Assembly: GCA_037954235.1 (NCBI GenBank)
Contig: JBBMOA010000012.1
Location: 9,172,144 to 9,236,143 of the forward strand
From: Aulostomus chinensis
Lineage: Eukaryota; Chordata; Actinopteri; Syngnathiformes; Aulostomidae
DNA: 64,000 nt
Direction: 5' to 3'
Every line of letters starts with the position of its first letter. The stretch's first letter is position 1. The notes below the pieces were generated by a model that saw only the letters and a list, made by a program, of their open reading frames with translations, was not told where the DNA came from and did no database searches. Made by a program: the position numbers and the translations under genes. Of the stretch, positions 1 through 31,900 are shown in pieces.

Positions 1-18342
<18,342 letters not shown>

Positions 18343-21300
18343 CAGTAGACGAAGCTAGAGTGAAAAGAAATATTACCTGGAAATTAGATGTCAGTCCATT
18401 TATAGAGCAGCGGTTCCAGTAAGGGACGCGCCGGTAAATTGGCTGTGTACTGCGCAGATCCATCGCTGCAAATAAGATATGCTTTCGCGGATAGTAATGG
18501 CCGATGTTTATGTGATGACACGAAAAGACTGTCAATAAATGAACAAACAAAAACACCTTTCAGTGTCACCATATAACATCATCATATCAATATGATTAAG
18601 TGGAATGGAAATTAGGAAATCAATGTAAGACAACGACTAAAAAGAGCTACTGGCGAGCTTGAGTTTGGTCTAACATTAATTTTTGAATATTTCCATTTGT
18701 TTTCCAGACATAAAACGAATAAAGATGAACAAAAGCAACACAAACACAGGAATAAAAATTTAAAAAAAAATAAGGAAACATGAGCACTTCATCATCCGCA
18801 TGAACATCGGATGAGAAAGTCACAATCTGGCCACCCCAAATTTCCACAGATGCTAAGATTCCTGTGCAGCTATGAATGTTTTAAATTAGATATGGCACTG
18901 AGATCAACTGACAGTCATGTGAATATGATGGAGCAAACCTATCGATACTTTTGTGACTTCATACCATGATCATTGTAATACAGCCCAAACCCAGGTTCGA
19001 AATGTTGTGGTGGGCACTTAACTGCAGGTTAATCAGTTTCTCAACATGAAAATATCGTTACTATGGTGCTCATCAGGAATCACCAAAGAAAACCAAGCAT
19101 TCTGAATTTTCAGTAGGTCTTAAAATGTTTTTTCAGTTTCTTCCAGAGTTTATTTTGACAACTTTAACTGTTAGGGTTTTTTTTTTTTTTAAATATATGT
19201 ACATAAGCTATGCAGTATTTACAGTCAGGTAGTAAAATTTACTTTTTTGTCCATGAGCCAATGGCTAGGGAATGTATACATGGCATGTTTTTCCAGCATT
19301 TTGCCAATTTGTCTAATTTTAGCAGCACTTGGCTATTTATGCTAATTTTGTGCCCTGGGTGTTTGTATCGGAAGCAACACAAATTGTACAATTATGAATC
19401 CCAATCATTAATTAATATTAATATTAATAACCCAATTAAACCTCAATAAACTTGAAAAGTAACGTTAGAAATCGTCCATTTTCCTAACTAACCTGGCTGC
19501 GTTTGTTCTCCGACTTTGGTCCGACGGTCTGTTTTCTACCTGAGAAAATACATGGCGCCGCAGCTGGATGCGCTCCGGCAAGAAAAAAAGAGAAGAAAAA
19601 AAAAAAGACAAAACCTTCGCTCTAAACAACAACAACAAAATGCAAAATCCTTTTAAAATGATCCCCTAGGATGTATTAACGTGTTCCGAGTCCTTCTGCT
19701 AATGTGACTCTGGCTGCGTGTGTCAACCTGAGGGAGGCGTTTCCTCTGCCTACTACCTGGATGCTTCACTCGGGTCTTACACCCCAGGTACGAGTGACAC
19801 TCGAGGGGCGTGACCTCACCGTTAACACAAAACGTTATTAATCCAAACAGCTTTAAGAACAACTAATGAAATATTCTTCATGCCTGCTATTTCCAAAGAG
19901 GCATTTGTTTACTTCAGTTGCCTGCTGATAAATCTGTTGTAGTGGGCTGATTTAAGGAGTTTTCTCATGTTATTATAATACCTCATTATTTTTGATGATC
20001 TTCTTAAGGTTTGAAATAACATCTGAGATGCCTTTGAGATATTTATATCAATAATTCCAATCAAGGCAACGAACTGATCATGTGCAAGTTTAGTGGCGTG
20101 ATTAGGCTGATATACAAGTGATACTCTGACGTGATACAGATGTTATAAATTAGTGTTCCAACATATAAGAAATGACATGAAAAACATGAAGCTTTACATA
20201 ACACCAGCTCTGACGGTGCCACCAGGAAATGGGTCTCCATAGTGAAAAGTCACACACAGGTATCTTGCGAGGGACCCCTGGAAGAAGTGCTGAACAAGCC
20301 TTTGAACTCTCTAGATGCTGTAAATCTCACCATTATTTTCAAAGGGAAATTCTAAATCTTAAAACATGCTTTCTGTATAAATAAAAACCTTATAATTCCT
20401 CCATAAATATCTCAGTTAGTTTATTTTTACATTTAGTTCTACACTGCAGAACATGCTGGCCGAATGTCATAATTGTGGGAGGTAGCTTGTATAAAGAGTC
20501 AACGTAAAATTATTCTAAAAATGTCCATTCAGGGCTTGACTTCCATTGCGTGTCTCCATTCACACGGTAACATCTGTGAGGAAAGATCCTCTGAAAATTC
20601 CTTCCATTATCACACTGCAAAAAAAGAGATAAACAATGGACATGAGGAAAGAAAAGGGTTGGGCAGAAGAAGGGCATGGGTGACATTTGATACTGTGCAT
20701 TGTGATGATGTAAACATCAATAAGTAGTCTCTTACCGGGGTGGTCATACTGGTTTTCAACACTGAGAACACTGGGATTAAGTCACGCAGGTTGGCTGGGT
20801 TTGCTGCTGCTTACCTCAGTCTCATCAGGGAGGAACTTGATAGAAAGTCAAGCTCAGATATGCATGGCAAGGCTGCGTGCCAATCATTTCAAAAACACAT
20901 GACACAAGAGTTAGAAGGTTATGTTCTATTATTGATTTTAAACCAGTAGGTTTGGATTTTTAAATGACATGTGAGTCCTGTGACTTATGAGTATCAGTGT
21001 AAGTATATGTAAAATCATTTTCTGGTATGTGGGTTTTGAAGTGACCCAGCGATGGACTGGCGACCTGTCCAGGGTGAACCCCACCTCTCGCCTGAAGGCT
21101 GCTGGGATAGGCTCCAGCCCCCCGCGACCCTTAACAGGATAAGCGGAAGAAAATGGACGGATGGATGGATGGATGGGTGGATGGGTTTTGAAGTCAACAA
21201 CCGACACTTAATATACTTTAAACAATCACATTGTCATTCACATCATTTCCAAACTCGCTAGATTTTAGGCGTTAATTCTCATTTTTACCCCTTCGCTAGG

Positions 21301-22825
21301 GCGCCGATGAATTAAGAAAAAAGATTTAGTTGCAATTATTTCGAATGATATGGCAATCACAACAGGATTTGTGATATTAGAGGGACTATTAATTGTACGT
21401 CATTATTCTCGTTTTCATTGAACACCTCATTAAAAGTAGAACGGTGTGATTTTTGCAGGGATCTGCATCAGAGATGTTCTAGTAAACCTGTAAAATACAG
21501 TGCGCGAGCAGGATTCTGCAGCAGCACCACAAAAGCACACAAAAGTGTCATTTTCAAACACAATTAGCCTTTAACAATTACTGAACCTTCATCTGATTGG
21601 AATACTACAGGAACTGGAATAAATTTCCATTAATTGTGCAGCCCCCTCTTCCATAGTTTTATATCATTCAATCTGACACGTGAATTAAGCTCCTACAAAA
21701 ATTTCACTCCACTGATTTAAAAAGTATTTGCAAAACGCACGCTGTATAAAGAACAAAACACTGACTGGATTTAATTATCACACATCAACCTGTCCAACTG
21801 GCACAAAGATCATGCAGCTGCAGCGCAAAATCACGAGGCGATGCACATGCCTGACCGTGTTTAATGAGAACGTGTGGAACGTCAGGAGAGAAAACAGGGC
21901 AGACGTTGATTTGCAAGACAATAACTTGACGGCTGGCTAGTGCTGACCACCAGTGACCCTTTGTGCCATTTTGGAGTATCTAGAATACAACATTACCCTT
22001 TTTCAAATACACTGCAGGTGGTTTAAAATCATAAAGTAGAAAGAATTAATCTTTGTAAAAAAAAACACAAAAAAAACTAAATAGTGTTGTTGACCTGAAT
22101 TAAGCCATGTTTAGTAATATAATACTGGCATTGCATGCAATACAAGAAGGGAAGAAAGTCATTGTGCACTAATGACATAGTAGATAAGAATGCGCCTCCT
22201 TTAATGAGACTTTTGGACAATGATCATTTGGTTCAGACTTTGACTTGAATTAAAATACATTATGTATATACTGCATTTAGGACTTCTTGTGATTCCTTTA
22301 TTCATGTTTTGGCATGAATTAAAATGGTAGACTTCGGTATGTTTAATATTTAGAGTATAACCTCTAATTTGAGTCTAATTGTAGACACCGAACACCTCTG
22401 AATGGCAATGAACTTAATCATTTTAAATCTCAGAAAATGTCGGACTAACAATACCCTTACAAAGCCAAACAAAATGGCCTGTTTCAGTCATGTGATGATA
22501 ATCAAGAGTAGCTGGTATCATTAATAAATATATAATAATAGCATGTGAGACATCCCACTCTCGTCGAGGATCCACACTTAACTTCACTTTGTTGTAGATT
22601 GAAGTGATAAATAATACAGTAAAAGATGTTTGGTAGCACAGTCTTGGCATTTTGAGCTCAAGCTTCAGTCACAGTGGTCACCACAGACCTGATTGCACAA
22701 CTCTTAACCACAAAAAAAAAGCGATAAAAAAATACACCAACATCTTGTAAATTTCATACAAATAAATGTCACTTTTTAACACTGGTTTTGGCACTTGTGT
22801 GTGTCGGGGAAATTCACATGTTCCA
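18343..22825. other. Intergenic: abca12 5' side to pofut2 3' end
   Basis: No coding exon recognised. It should hold the abca12 promoter and non-coding first exon; a plausible minus-strand donor (TCTCAG before GTAGAA) lies near 19541. A SINE fragment sits at 21042-21184. The rest is A/T-rich unique sequence. Confidence 0.6.
21042..21184 (+). mobile_element. 3' end of the (GGAT)n-tailed SINE
   Basis: Contains GATGGACTGGCGACCTGTCC, GGGATAGGCTCCAGCCCC and a (GGAT)n tail, matching the 3' part of the full-length copies. The tRNA-like head is missing. Confidence 0.75.
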
Positions 22826-25800
22826 TCAGTAAACGATCTTCCAGTGTGTAGGCTGTTCGCACTCTTTCTCAGCGTCGCCGCAGAAACGATTGTACGTCGT
22901 TTTGGGGTTAAAACCCAGAATCTCTCGCTCTTCATGGATCCGAAAAGAGAAGGTGGACACTGATGTTCCTATAAAGAATCTGAGAACAAGAAGAATCAGT
23001 CAATGAAAGAGGACAACAAAGGCTCTGTACACCTTCTGTCTGTCACAGACTTTCAACCTGACTTGTTTTTCAAGTTGGAATGTTTTCTATGGGTAGGTTA
23101 CCAGTGACAAGACAGACAACGTTTCTAACCACTTCGGGGTTACATTCTTTTGTATTACAGGGCATGAAGATGAACAGCTGCCATTCCAGTATTCACCTGC
23201 CATAACACCCTCTAGGACGTAACAACATGCCGATTATAGACAAAAATGATAGATCGTGACACTCTTTTTTCAGTCTTTATACGACACTTCAAAAGAATAG
23301 CAAGAAAACAATAACAATATGTCTCCACCCTCTATCTAAAATCTGATCTTTTTGTTGTCTGTGCACTTTTTTTTGCAAGTGATGAGATTAAATTTGTTGT
23401 GTTCAGGCACCGTCACCTAAACAACAAGGCACAGAGAGGTTACATGTCATGTATCCAGAGCCTCCAGACTGAGGCGCTATCTGGAGAAATGTGATCGGAA
23501 ATTAGTTTTTATGTGTTTTTTGGCTGTCCAGTCTAATCTAGATACAATTAGATATGCAAAAAATCTGCTTTCGGCCGTCCTTCTTAAATTCTTTCTCGTT
23601 TCAATATTTTTTCAGTACAGATTAAACGCAAAAATTTTCTAAAACATCTGTCAAAACAGTCACAATACAATGTTTCTTTCACCATGTAGGACATTAAGTG
23701 GTCTGACCATCCTGGTATTCCAAGCCAGTTTTGATGACAGTGTGAATCAGAGTGGTGTGAACGGACTTGTCGCTAAATTGGAGAAAATTTCAGAGCCTAT
23801 TTCAAGGTTAAACTGAATCTCTGGGGTAGAATGCAGTACTTCAACGTAAAATGAAAATCCACTGCCACACACTTCATAGTTGACAACACATTCATTGAAA
23901 TCTCGAGGTCTATTTGTGCTCACACTTCATAGTTGACAACACATTCATTGAAATCTCGAGGTCTATTTGTTCTCAGTGAGAGTACAAACACAGGCGTGTT
24001 TACCTGGCGTGAGCACAGATCCACTGATCAATGATGGCCACGCCTCCGTCTTTAAGGAGCTCCAGGTCCTCCGGTGATGGATCAAACCGCACCATCTCTG
24101 GCAACAACCTTTTCAGCTCCCTCAATTCTAAAGCATTAAAAAGATTAAACAATATTATATGAACATTTACACTGGCTAATATGTCTTCTTATCATAACAA
24201 TACTGTCTACTTCCCTGCCGTGTCACAAAATTTCAATAAATGTGCTCTCTTGTCATTACCTTCTTCATCTGCATCTGTTGCAACAAAAACGTTGTCAAGT
24301 TTGTGCTTCTTCATCAGGCTGCGTATTTTTTTAACTGCTCCCTTAAGGCTGGGCACATCCTCTCTGTGACCCCAGATAAAATCTTTTCTGCGCAGGTGCA
24401 CCCCGAGATATGGGCCGCCTTTAGCTGAGCCCAGTTTGGCCTGAGGAGAAGAAAGGAAAAAAACTGGATTATTAATTCAAATTTGGATATCAAAACATTG
24501 AAATTTAAAGATTATAGAAACTCAAAGATTATTTTTGAAACTGCACATTAAGAAAATGAAGTCTGGACACTTGTGGAATGTTTTATACTTAAGTTTTTGT
24601 GTCAATATTTATGATACAGTATCGAGCAATGACTCCATTTTATTGCATTATGTAAATTCTGGCTTCTTCCAAAACTAAAAACACACAGCCGTGATCAGAC
24701 GCTCACTTTCATGCGAGTCCAGTCTTCGCTGTACACGGTGTGGTCGCTCTCATCTGTAGAGTTCAGGTATTTTGCTCTAAAGTCATCTCCTATGAGTCGC
24801 AGATGTTTGGCAAAGACCATACTGCGGCGGGTCTGCGTTAAACAAACAAACACAAACACACACTTGAATAGATTTCCTTATTCGTGTCCCCTTAAACTCT
24901 CAGCTGCCCCCCCAAAATATCTAGTTACATATGTATTTACAAGGTGACTGCACAGGTGTATTTATTTAAATAAATCTAACACATTCAAGTTAAAATTCTA
25001 TTTCTTAGCCTATCAATGGGCTAAAAAAGTAGAGGGCGTGTGTGTGTGTGTGTGGGGGGGGTGTTCCTGACTTAAACATGTCCACAGTCCAACTCACGTC
25101 CCAGTAGTCTTTCCCAGCGTAGTGATCATGGAGGAGCGTCTCAGCTCGGTCGAGCATTACTGATCTGTAAAACAGCAGTGTAAATGCACAAAGATCCGTC
25201 TGAGGGAACAAACTGTAATGAATACCACACTTAAACAACAATGATGGCAGATCAACTTTCAGCTTATCTACATCAGAACAAAGACTCAGTTATATTGTCA
25301 TGAACGTCCATCCATCCATCCATTTTCTCCCACTTATCCTGCTAATAGTTGCGGAGGGGCTGGAGCCTGGACAGGTCACCAGGCCATCACAGGACCAACA
25401 CATAGAGACAGACAACCATTCACACTCACGGTCACACCAACTTTAAATTTTGAGTATCAATCAGCCTCGTCCTCTCTAGATGTCTTTGGACTGTGGGAGG
25501 AAGCTGGAGTACCAGAGAGAACTTGTCAAGAACAATAATGCTTAATGTTTGGGCTGTTGTAAGAAACGACTGATACTTTAGGACACTTTGTATTTTAACC
25601 TTTATCTAGCCAGTCAGCCAAACACGCTACATTGCTTACTTCATAATAACACTGAATTTAGCAGTGTAAACATACAGCTAGCCAATTTCACCTCTCTCCA
25701 TTTTGGTTACAGCAAAAACTTTTTGTAATGCATTTTAATAGCCACTAGGTGGTATGCTGTTCCAATTGTTGTGTGAATGGAGACCAACAGGCTTGACTTG

Positions 25801-28218
25801 CTGGGTAATTTGTAATGGGTGTCGGCTTGTCTGTGTTAAAACACGCAGACAATCTGTAACTGAATGAAAAAGCTCACCTCCAAAAGTCTGGATGTTTTTT
25901 CTTCTTTGTAAGCTACCAGCCAAAATATTTAACGTACCATTTACTTAAATGTTGTCTCGATCTACTACTCTCAGTTTTATTCATTAACTTCAAAAGTGTC
26001 CGAGCACTTTTACAAGGACAAGCATACAGGCAACACATAACCAAGTCTTGTGTGTGAATTTCACATCAGCTTTGAGGACTCACGCTACTGTAATGTTCTT
26101 CTGAAGAACGGGAACCATGATGGAAGCATGGCCTTGGGCTGACATGCATGTGACATTCCTGGCTCTTGTTTCCTCGAACCCCCAAAACCAGCCTCTTGAA
26201 AACAGAGAGACAGATGTGACCATCGGCATGAAGAATGAAAAGGAGAGGGATAAGACTGTCAGGATGATGAATGACAGGTGGATAGCAGTAATGGATAACT
26301 AGGAATATGATGCATCACTGTCTCAAATAGCTGTTGCGTGTGACTCCACTAAAAATAGAATTTATGTTCACCGACAAATAAAGATTAATGAGAGGAAGAA
26401 TAAAACAGCTTTTTTTATTTTGCTTCGCTGTTACCGCTTTATTTCCACTATTACTAGAGAACTGCATCATGAACTGGCGGTAAACCTTCGGAGTGAATGC
26501 ATGTTTCCACAACAAATTACTTTTATAACAACAATTTAAGGCTGTTGTGGAATTCAAACATGAAGTTGCTTTACCTGTAGTAGCCCTGTTTATCTTTGGA
26601 GTACATCAGCTTCTCAATGCACGGCCGTTCATCAACTTTTTCCTCCCATTTCCCATCAGTCCATCCCTCAGCGTAGTTCTGCAGCACCAGAACCTGATCG
26701 ATGAACGGACCGCCATTCTCTAAACCCCAGGGAGGAAGGAAAAAAAACAGCAACTTGGTGTTTGATTAATGTGAAGAAACAAAAGCTGAAAGATCTCTTC
26801 ATTTCGGTGGGTTTGCATGCCAGATGGTTGAAAAGAGAGGTCACGTTGTCTGGCGGCATGATGGTGCAGTGGTCAGCACTGTTGCTTCACAGCAAGAAGG
26901 TTCTGGCTTTGAGCCCTGTACTCAGGCACGGGATCTTTCTGTGTGGAGTCTGCATGTTCTCCCTGTGCCTGTGTGAGTTCTCTCCAGGTACTCCGGGTTC
27001 CTTGCATATCCAAAGATATGCAACTAGGTTGATTGATACTCTAAATTGACTGTAGGCGTGGCTGTGAGTGTGAATGGTTGTCTGGTTATAAGTGCTGGCC
27101 CTGTGATGGATTAGCTACCCTCGTGGATGGATGGATGGATGGATGGATGGATGGGACATTATCTAGGTCATCAAAACACTCACCAACAATGAATTCCTCA
27201 TACTCAACCACAGGGACGTTGGCCTGCAGGCTGGTGAGGCTGAAGAACTCTCCCCAGGGGATGCGATACTGGTGGATGTCGGGGCTCTGCCAGTGATACA
27301 GACGACCCCATGGAGGAAGCACAAGGACCCAGTCATCCCCCTCCTTCCTGAGAGATTTCACCAGAGACGCCATGCGGATATAGACATCTCTGCGCAGGTT
27401 GAAGCCCTCTGGGGGATTCACATCATACAAAAGATACCTAGGATAAGAAGAGTGGATGGGAGAGTATGAAGAGACACAGGCTTTTATAAATGGATACAAA
27501 TTCTGCTTAACAAATGTAGAACTAATGTCTTAGTACCACTGCTAACATCCAAATGATCTTTCGTCTGTCCTACCAGCCTTAGAAACACTAGTATGACGTC
27601 AGTACCTTCCCCAAAATGACGAATGGAGCAGAAGTTCACCACAGCACCAGGCAACATGGTAGTTTAATTGAAGCTGCACAGAGCTGAAGAGATCGATTGT
27701 TCCAGTTTTAAACGCTGCAAGGTGAGTAAACAACACGCCGAATATCTCAAATACTAAAACTGCGTTGCTTAAGCACACTAAGACGAACACCTACAAGTGC
27801 TGTTTTATATCATTCGTATTCTATCTTTCAGCGAACTCTGCAGAATGAGGTCAGGTTCACAGCCCACAGCGGTTTACCAACCTGGCAGACGAACACAGCA
27901 GCCTAAAAAATGCGAATGTTACCACAAGCTGTGGTTACTGTGTTTAAAAAAAAAAGTTAAATTTGCACAGACGGAATGGCTTGTAGCTTATTTTATGAGA
28001 GCCTCGAGCAGCTAGCTAACGTGCCAGTGCGCTCACCGTAGATCCCTGGCAGCAGCGGCAGCGATGGGTAGCGCGGACGTGTGGCCGGCGCTGAACACGT
28101 TCTCTGTGTCCACTGCTCTAAACGCCGCAAGAGCGATAAAAACGGTGAAAGAAAATGCAGAGATAGAAACAGTTGAGGCAACGTATGTGTCTGCTAAAAG
28201 CACGTCTCTGTACGCCAT
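22826..28218 (-). CDS. pofut2: GDP-fucose protein O-fucosyltransferase 2
   Basis: Transfers fucose from GDP-fucose to Ser/Thr in folded thrombospondin type 1 repeats in the endoplasmic reticulum. Nine phase-consistent exons: 28218-28037, 27437-27184, 26719-26575, 26194-26084, 25164-25098, 24832-24707, 24440-24260, 24127-24004 and 22979-22826, giving 447 residues (human about 429). A hydrophobic stretch at residues 13-33 looks like a signal peptide or anchor. The nucleotide-binding start YDVNPPEGFNLRRD, PPWGRLYHWQSPDIHQ, the catalytic-site motif VHLRRKDFIWGHR, the glycine/serine motif FIGTSVSTFSFRIHEERE and the C-terminal THWKIVY are all present, so the enzyme looks active. The start is the first ATG before the hydrophobic segment. 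Residues 34-60 are alanine-rich and poorly conserved with mammals. The gene lies between abca12 and dhdh, all on the minus strand. Confidence 0.97.
23868..23973. repeat. 53-bp tandem duplication
   Basis: CACACTTCATAGTTGACAAC and the following 33 nt occur twice in direct succession with a 53-nt period and almost no change. It ends about 30 nt downstream of pofut2 exon 8 (in transcription), inside the last intron. Confidence 0.92.
25308..25523 (-). mobile_element. 5'-truncated SINE copy, reverse orientation
   Basis: Plus strand begins (TCCA)n and runs through the complement of the SINE body (CTTTGGACTGTGGGAGGAAG). It is in a pofut2 intron and is oriented with the gene, without the tRNA-like head. 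Confidence 0.8.
26850..27153 (+). mobile_element. SINE copy filling a pofut2 intron
   Basis: Starts GGCGGCATGATGGTGCAGTG, carries the shared body, and ends in (GGAT)n. It makes up about 300 of the 464 nt between pofut2 exons 2 and 3, antisense to the gene. Confidence 0.82.
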
Positions 28219-28995
28219 ATTCCCCTCTCAGCCACGCACTTCCGGAAGCGTCAAAGCGTTTGCGGAGTTGCCGAGCAACCACTCTACGTAATGACGTTTC
28301 ACGCAGCGGAGCAAATAAATTCTTAATTGTGAAAAGTTGCTGTATTTTACAGATGCGCCACCTATTTTTCTATTTATTAATATGTATTCTGTCGTTTACG
28401 TCTCTCCTTGCCTCTAGTTCGTTTACTGAAACCGTGTATACTGCTCCTCCTCGCAATTGTTTAGTTTATTGTTTAAAAAAAAGAAGACGAAAAAAACACT
28501 CAGTAGGTTAATTAGCACACTTTTTGGTGACTTTGGCAACAATATCTCCAGCATTGTTTAATGGATTTATTTGAATCTTACTTTGTTAAATGTAATTCTG
28601 ATTATTTCAATGACACATGAGACTGTAAAAAAAAAAAAAGGACAAAATAAAATACAAAATACTTGATTTAACACATAACTTTGACAGCCAAGGGACTTGG
28701 TTAAATTTGTACAACACACTACATTCTGGCTTGTTGAAGGGAAAAACATTACAATATATTCAAATCGATACTTTCATATGAAATGTCCAACTGGTGGGAG
28801 TTATACAAAATAAAATGGCTAAATTCCACTCCTGCTTCAGTCACAGGGTCTTAGAATATTTTTGCTGCAGTTATTCTTTCTTTGTTGGAGGTTCTTGTTA
28901 TTTACCACTATTAATTCAATTTTGTTTCCAGGTAATTCTTTTATTAATGCTGGTTGAAAATGCTGTCAAAGGCAGCCACGTTAAAGTAGAACCCA
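28219..28995. other. Intergenic: pofut2 promoter and dhdh 3' flank
   Basis: The first 100 nt upstream of the pofut2 ATG are comparatively CpG-rich and lack a TATA box. The remainder is A/T-rich. No coding exon seen. Confidence 0.5.
28940..28945 (-). promoter_or_regulatory. Candidate polyadenylation signal of dhdh
   Basis: The minus strand reads AATAAA 51 nt after the dhdh stop codon, which would give a very short 3' UTR. Confidence 0.45.
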
Positions 28996-31900
28996 TCATT
29001 GAGTGCTGTCCTGCTCATATGTCACCCCCAGCTGTCTTCTGCCTTCATCGATTATTTCTGCCAGCAGGCTGGAGTGAGCCCACGGCATGCCCGGGCTCTC
29101 CTTCAGACCTACCAGAAAGCAAGCAATCACTTATTAGGAGGAATAACATCATATCTACAACAAAATCAGAGCTTTATCTTTATATAAACAAAAAAGGTGA
29201 TGATATTTCGCTGTGGAGTAACTTGTACCTTTCAGCAGACACTGGCGGACCTCCTCAGCTTCATAACGTAAACCCACACTGTTGGTGAAGTTTAGTGGCA
29301 TGTCAGCTTCAGGAAGGGGGAACTCCATCTTCTTGCCATTCACCTCCAGGTTTATGGGGGCCCAAATGTGTTGGGGTACCTTATCAGGAAATCACTATCA
29401 TGTATTTACGGCAGGATTTGCTGGTGTTGACTGAGCATGCATGCAATCTTTCATCGTGTCTTCATGATAATCTAGTGTTTATAATATATCAGGTAATTTA
29501 TACATTTCAGTAAAAAGCTGAAACTATGAAAATAACCGAGTCAGAGTTTGACAGTATAATACGATCGGTCCAATTCTTTGATTGGTTGATTAAAAGAAAA
29601 TTAATCGCCAACAGTTTTGATAAATGACTATGAGCGTTGTTTCAAGCAAAAATGTCAGACGTTCACAGTCTTGGATATAAAGAATTGCTGCTTTTTGTCA
29701 TTTACTGTAAGACAGAAAACAAGAGTCTTAGACCTTGGAAGGTTGCATGAACAAAAGTAGCAATTTGAACTCGTCAATTTGGCTGTGGAATTTTTATTTT
29801 TTAATTCTGTCATTTTAATGACTAAAAGCATCAACGGTTAACTGCTAAAACAATCAGTAAAATAATGATATAATCTCTTGCATAATTTCCTTACGATCGA
29901 TTAAAGGATGGTTTGCTTCAATGACTCTTTTAGCATGCTAACATATGCCTAGATTAAAGCTTAAATCCCAGCAAACGTTGGTATAATTTAACATGTTACC
30001 TTAATGGTGCCTTTGGTCCCAGTGATAACTGCATCACAGATCAGCACCATGGTGAAGGAGCAAGTACATAGAGCAAGTCTGTTTCCTGAGAACTTCAGGA
30101 CCAAAACTGTAGTTGAATCAACACCTGGGCAGAAGAAGTTAGTGACTATTCCATCAAAACACTCAAACCCCAGTGTCTCAAATGATAACCGACAGAAAAC
30201 GGATTAAATGACTTCTATGGGACAATCACCTCTGTCTGTGCAATGTCCATGGGCTTGGATGGATTCAGGCCTCTCACCATTAAATACCATGAGGACAAAC
30301 TGCAGACAGTAGATGCCCAGACTCAGCATTGCCCCTCCACCCTGCTGCCTCTCACTCAGGCGTGGGATGTGGCTCATGGGAACCCCGAGGTCAGCCCTCA
30401 CCATCTGAACATCGCCCACCTCACCCTGCCCCAGCAGCCTTTTCACTTCCAGGATTACAGGGAAGAAACGTGTCCAAATTGCCTGGAGGAAAGATATGGG
30501 ATGGACTGGAGGAATAAATAGGCAGTGACACAGTTATGTTGGTCCAAAAGTGCTGTATTTATAGTGTATGTTACCTCCATGAGAAAGATCCCGTTGTCTT
30601 GAGCTGCAGTGAGGAGTTCCTGCACCTCCCTTGAGTTCATGGCCAAGGGTTTCTCAATCAGGACGCTCTTTCCAGATTGTATGAAGAGTTTACCAGCACT
30701 CAGGTGGTACAGTTGGATGGTGCCGATGTACACAACATCTAGAGAGGGAACAGCATTAAGATACTACACCTGGCTTTGGTTCAGTGAGTGGTAGAGGTTC
30801 ATATGCTGAGGCAACCCACCAATATCTGGATCCTGTGCCAGCTCTGCATAACCTCCATATGCACGAGGGATGTTGTGCTTTTTGGCAAATTCTTGAGCAT
30901 GCTGCAGGTCCCTCGCTGCCACAGCGACTATCTGTGGATGGAAGAACAGTTTTGGAAGTTCAGTATTCTTGTGCATTGTCATTAAATGTTTATGTCTAAA
31001 TGAATTTATTTTTTTCCCCCATGGTTTTGGGGGTAGCAGTAACATTATTCCAAGACAAAACTACATTAATACACAATGTTGACAAAATATGCTAGTGAAT
31101 TATCCACAATAACATACTGACTGTTTGACCTGATGGTACTGTCACTTCTAGTCATATGACTTCACCTTAGAATGGGTTGACATCAGGGATGGCAGACACA
31201 TTTAGGCTTGATATGGAACGTTTCTGGCACCCATAGCCCAATTAGCACACTGGTAAAATGCTGCGTGGACCAGATGTGGTCCAAATGTACTGACCTGGGC
31301 TTGACTTTAGTCTGACGTGGGCCATTTAAGATGTATCTGTATCTAAGTTTAGGAGAGCAGAATGAATGGTGAATTTATCTTTAGGACCCTGGCTCCTTGC
31401 AATACTCAGGTCAGTCAGTCAGTGCTGGCTAAATTCAGTTAAAACACCTCCAAGCACTCATTCTTGGATTAATTACTTGTTTTTACAAGGAGGAGTGTCT
31501 TATTTATTCAGTCTAATAACATTTGTTATTCATATGCAGTCAAACTGGGTCTAATGACATGGAAGCTATTGGGGAAAAAAAAACATTTTGCCTTAAAAAC
31601 TGATAAAAGAGGTGTGCCTTATTTGTCCAGATTGATTAAAACATCTGTTACTGATTTGAAGTCACTGGACCACATGATAAAACCTTCCGTTGAAATATGA
31701 ATATCATATATAAAATACAGTAAATTTGTATTAAATGAGGTTCATCTTATTTTTAGTAATAATACTTTCACAGGACATGTAACCAACTAAAGACGACTGC
31801 TATTATTCATTTTTTCAAATATTCATATAAAATGAATAAATAAATGAAACAGCAATCAGGCCAGTCAGCTCAGGAACCAATCTTAAATCCCTCTTAAAAA

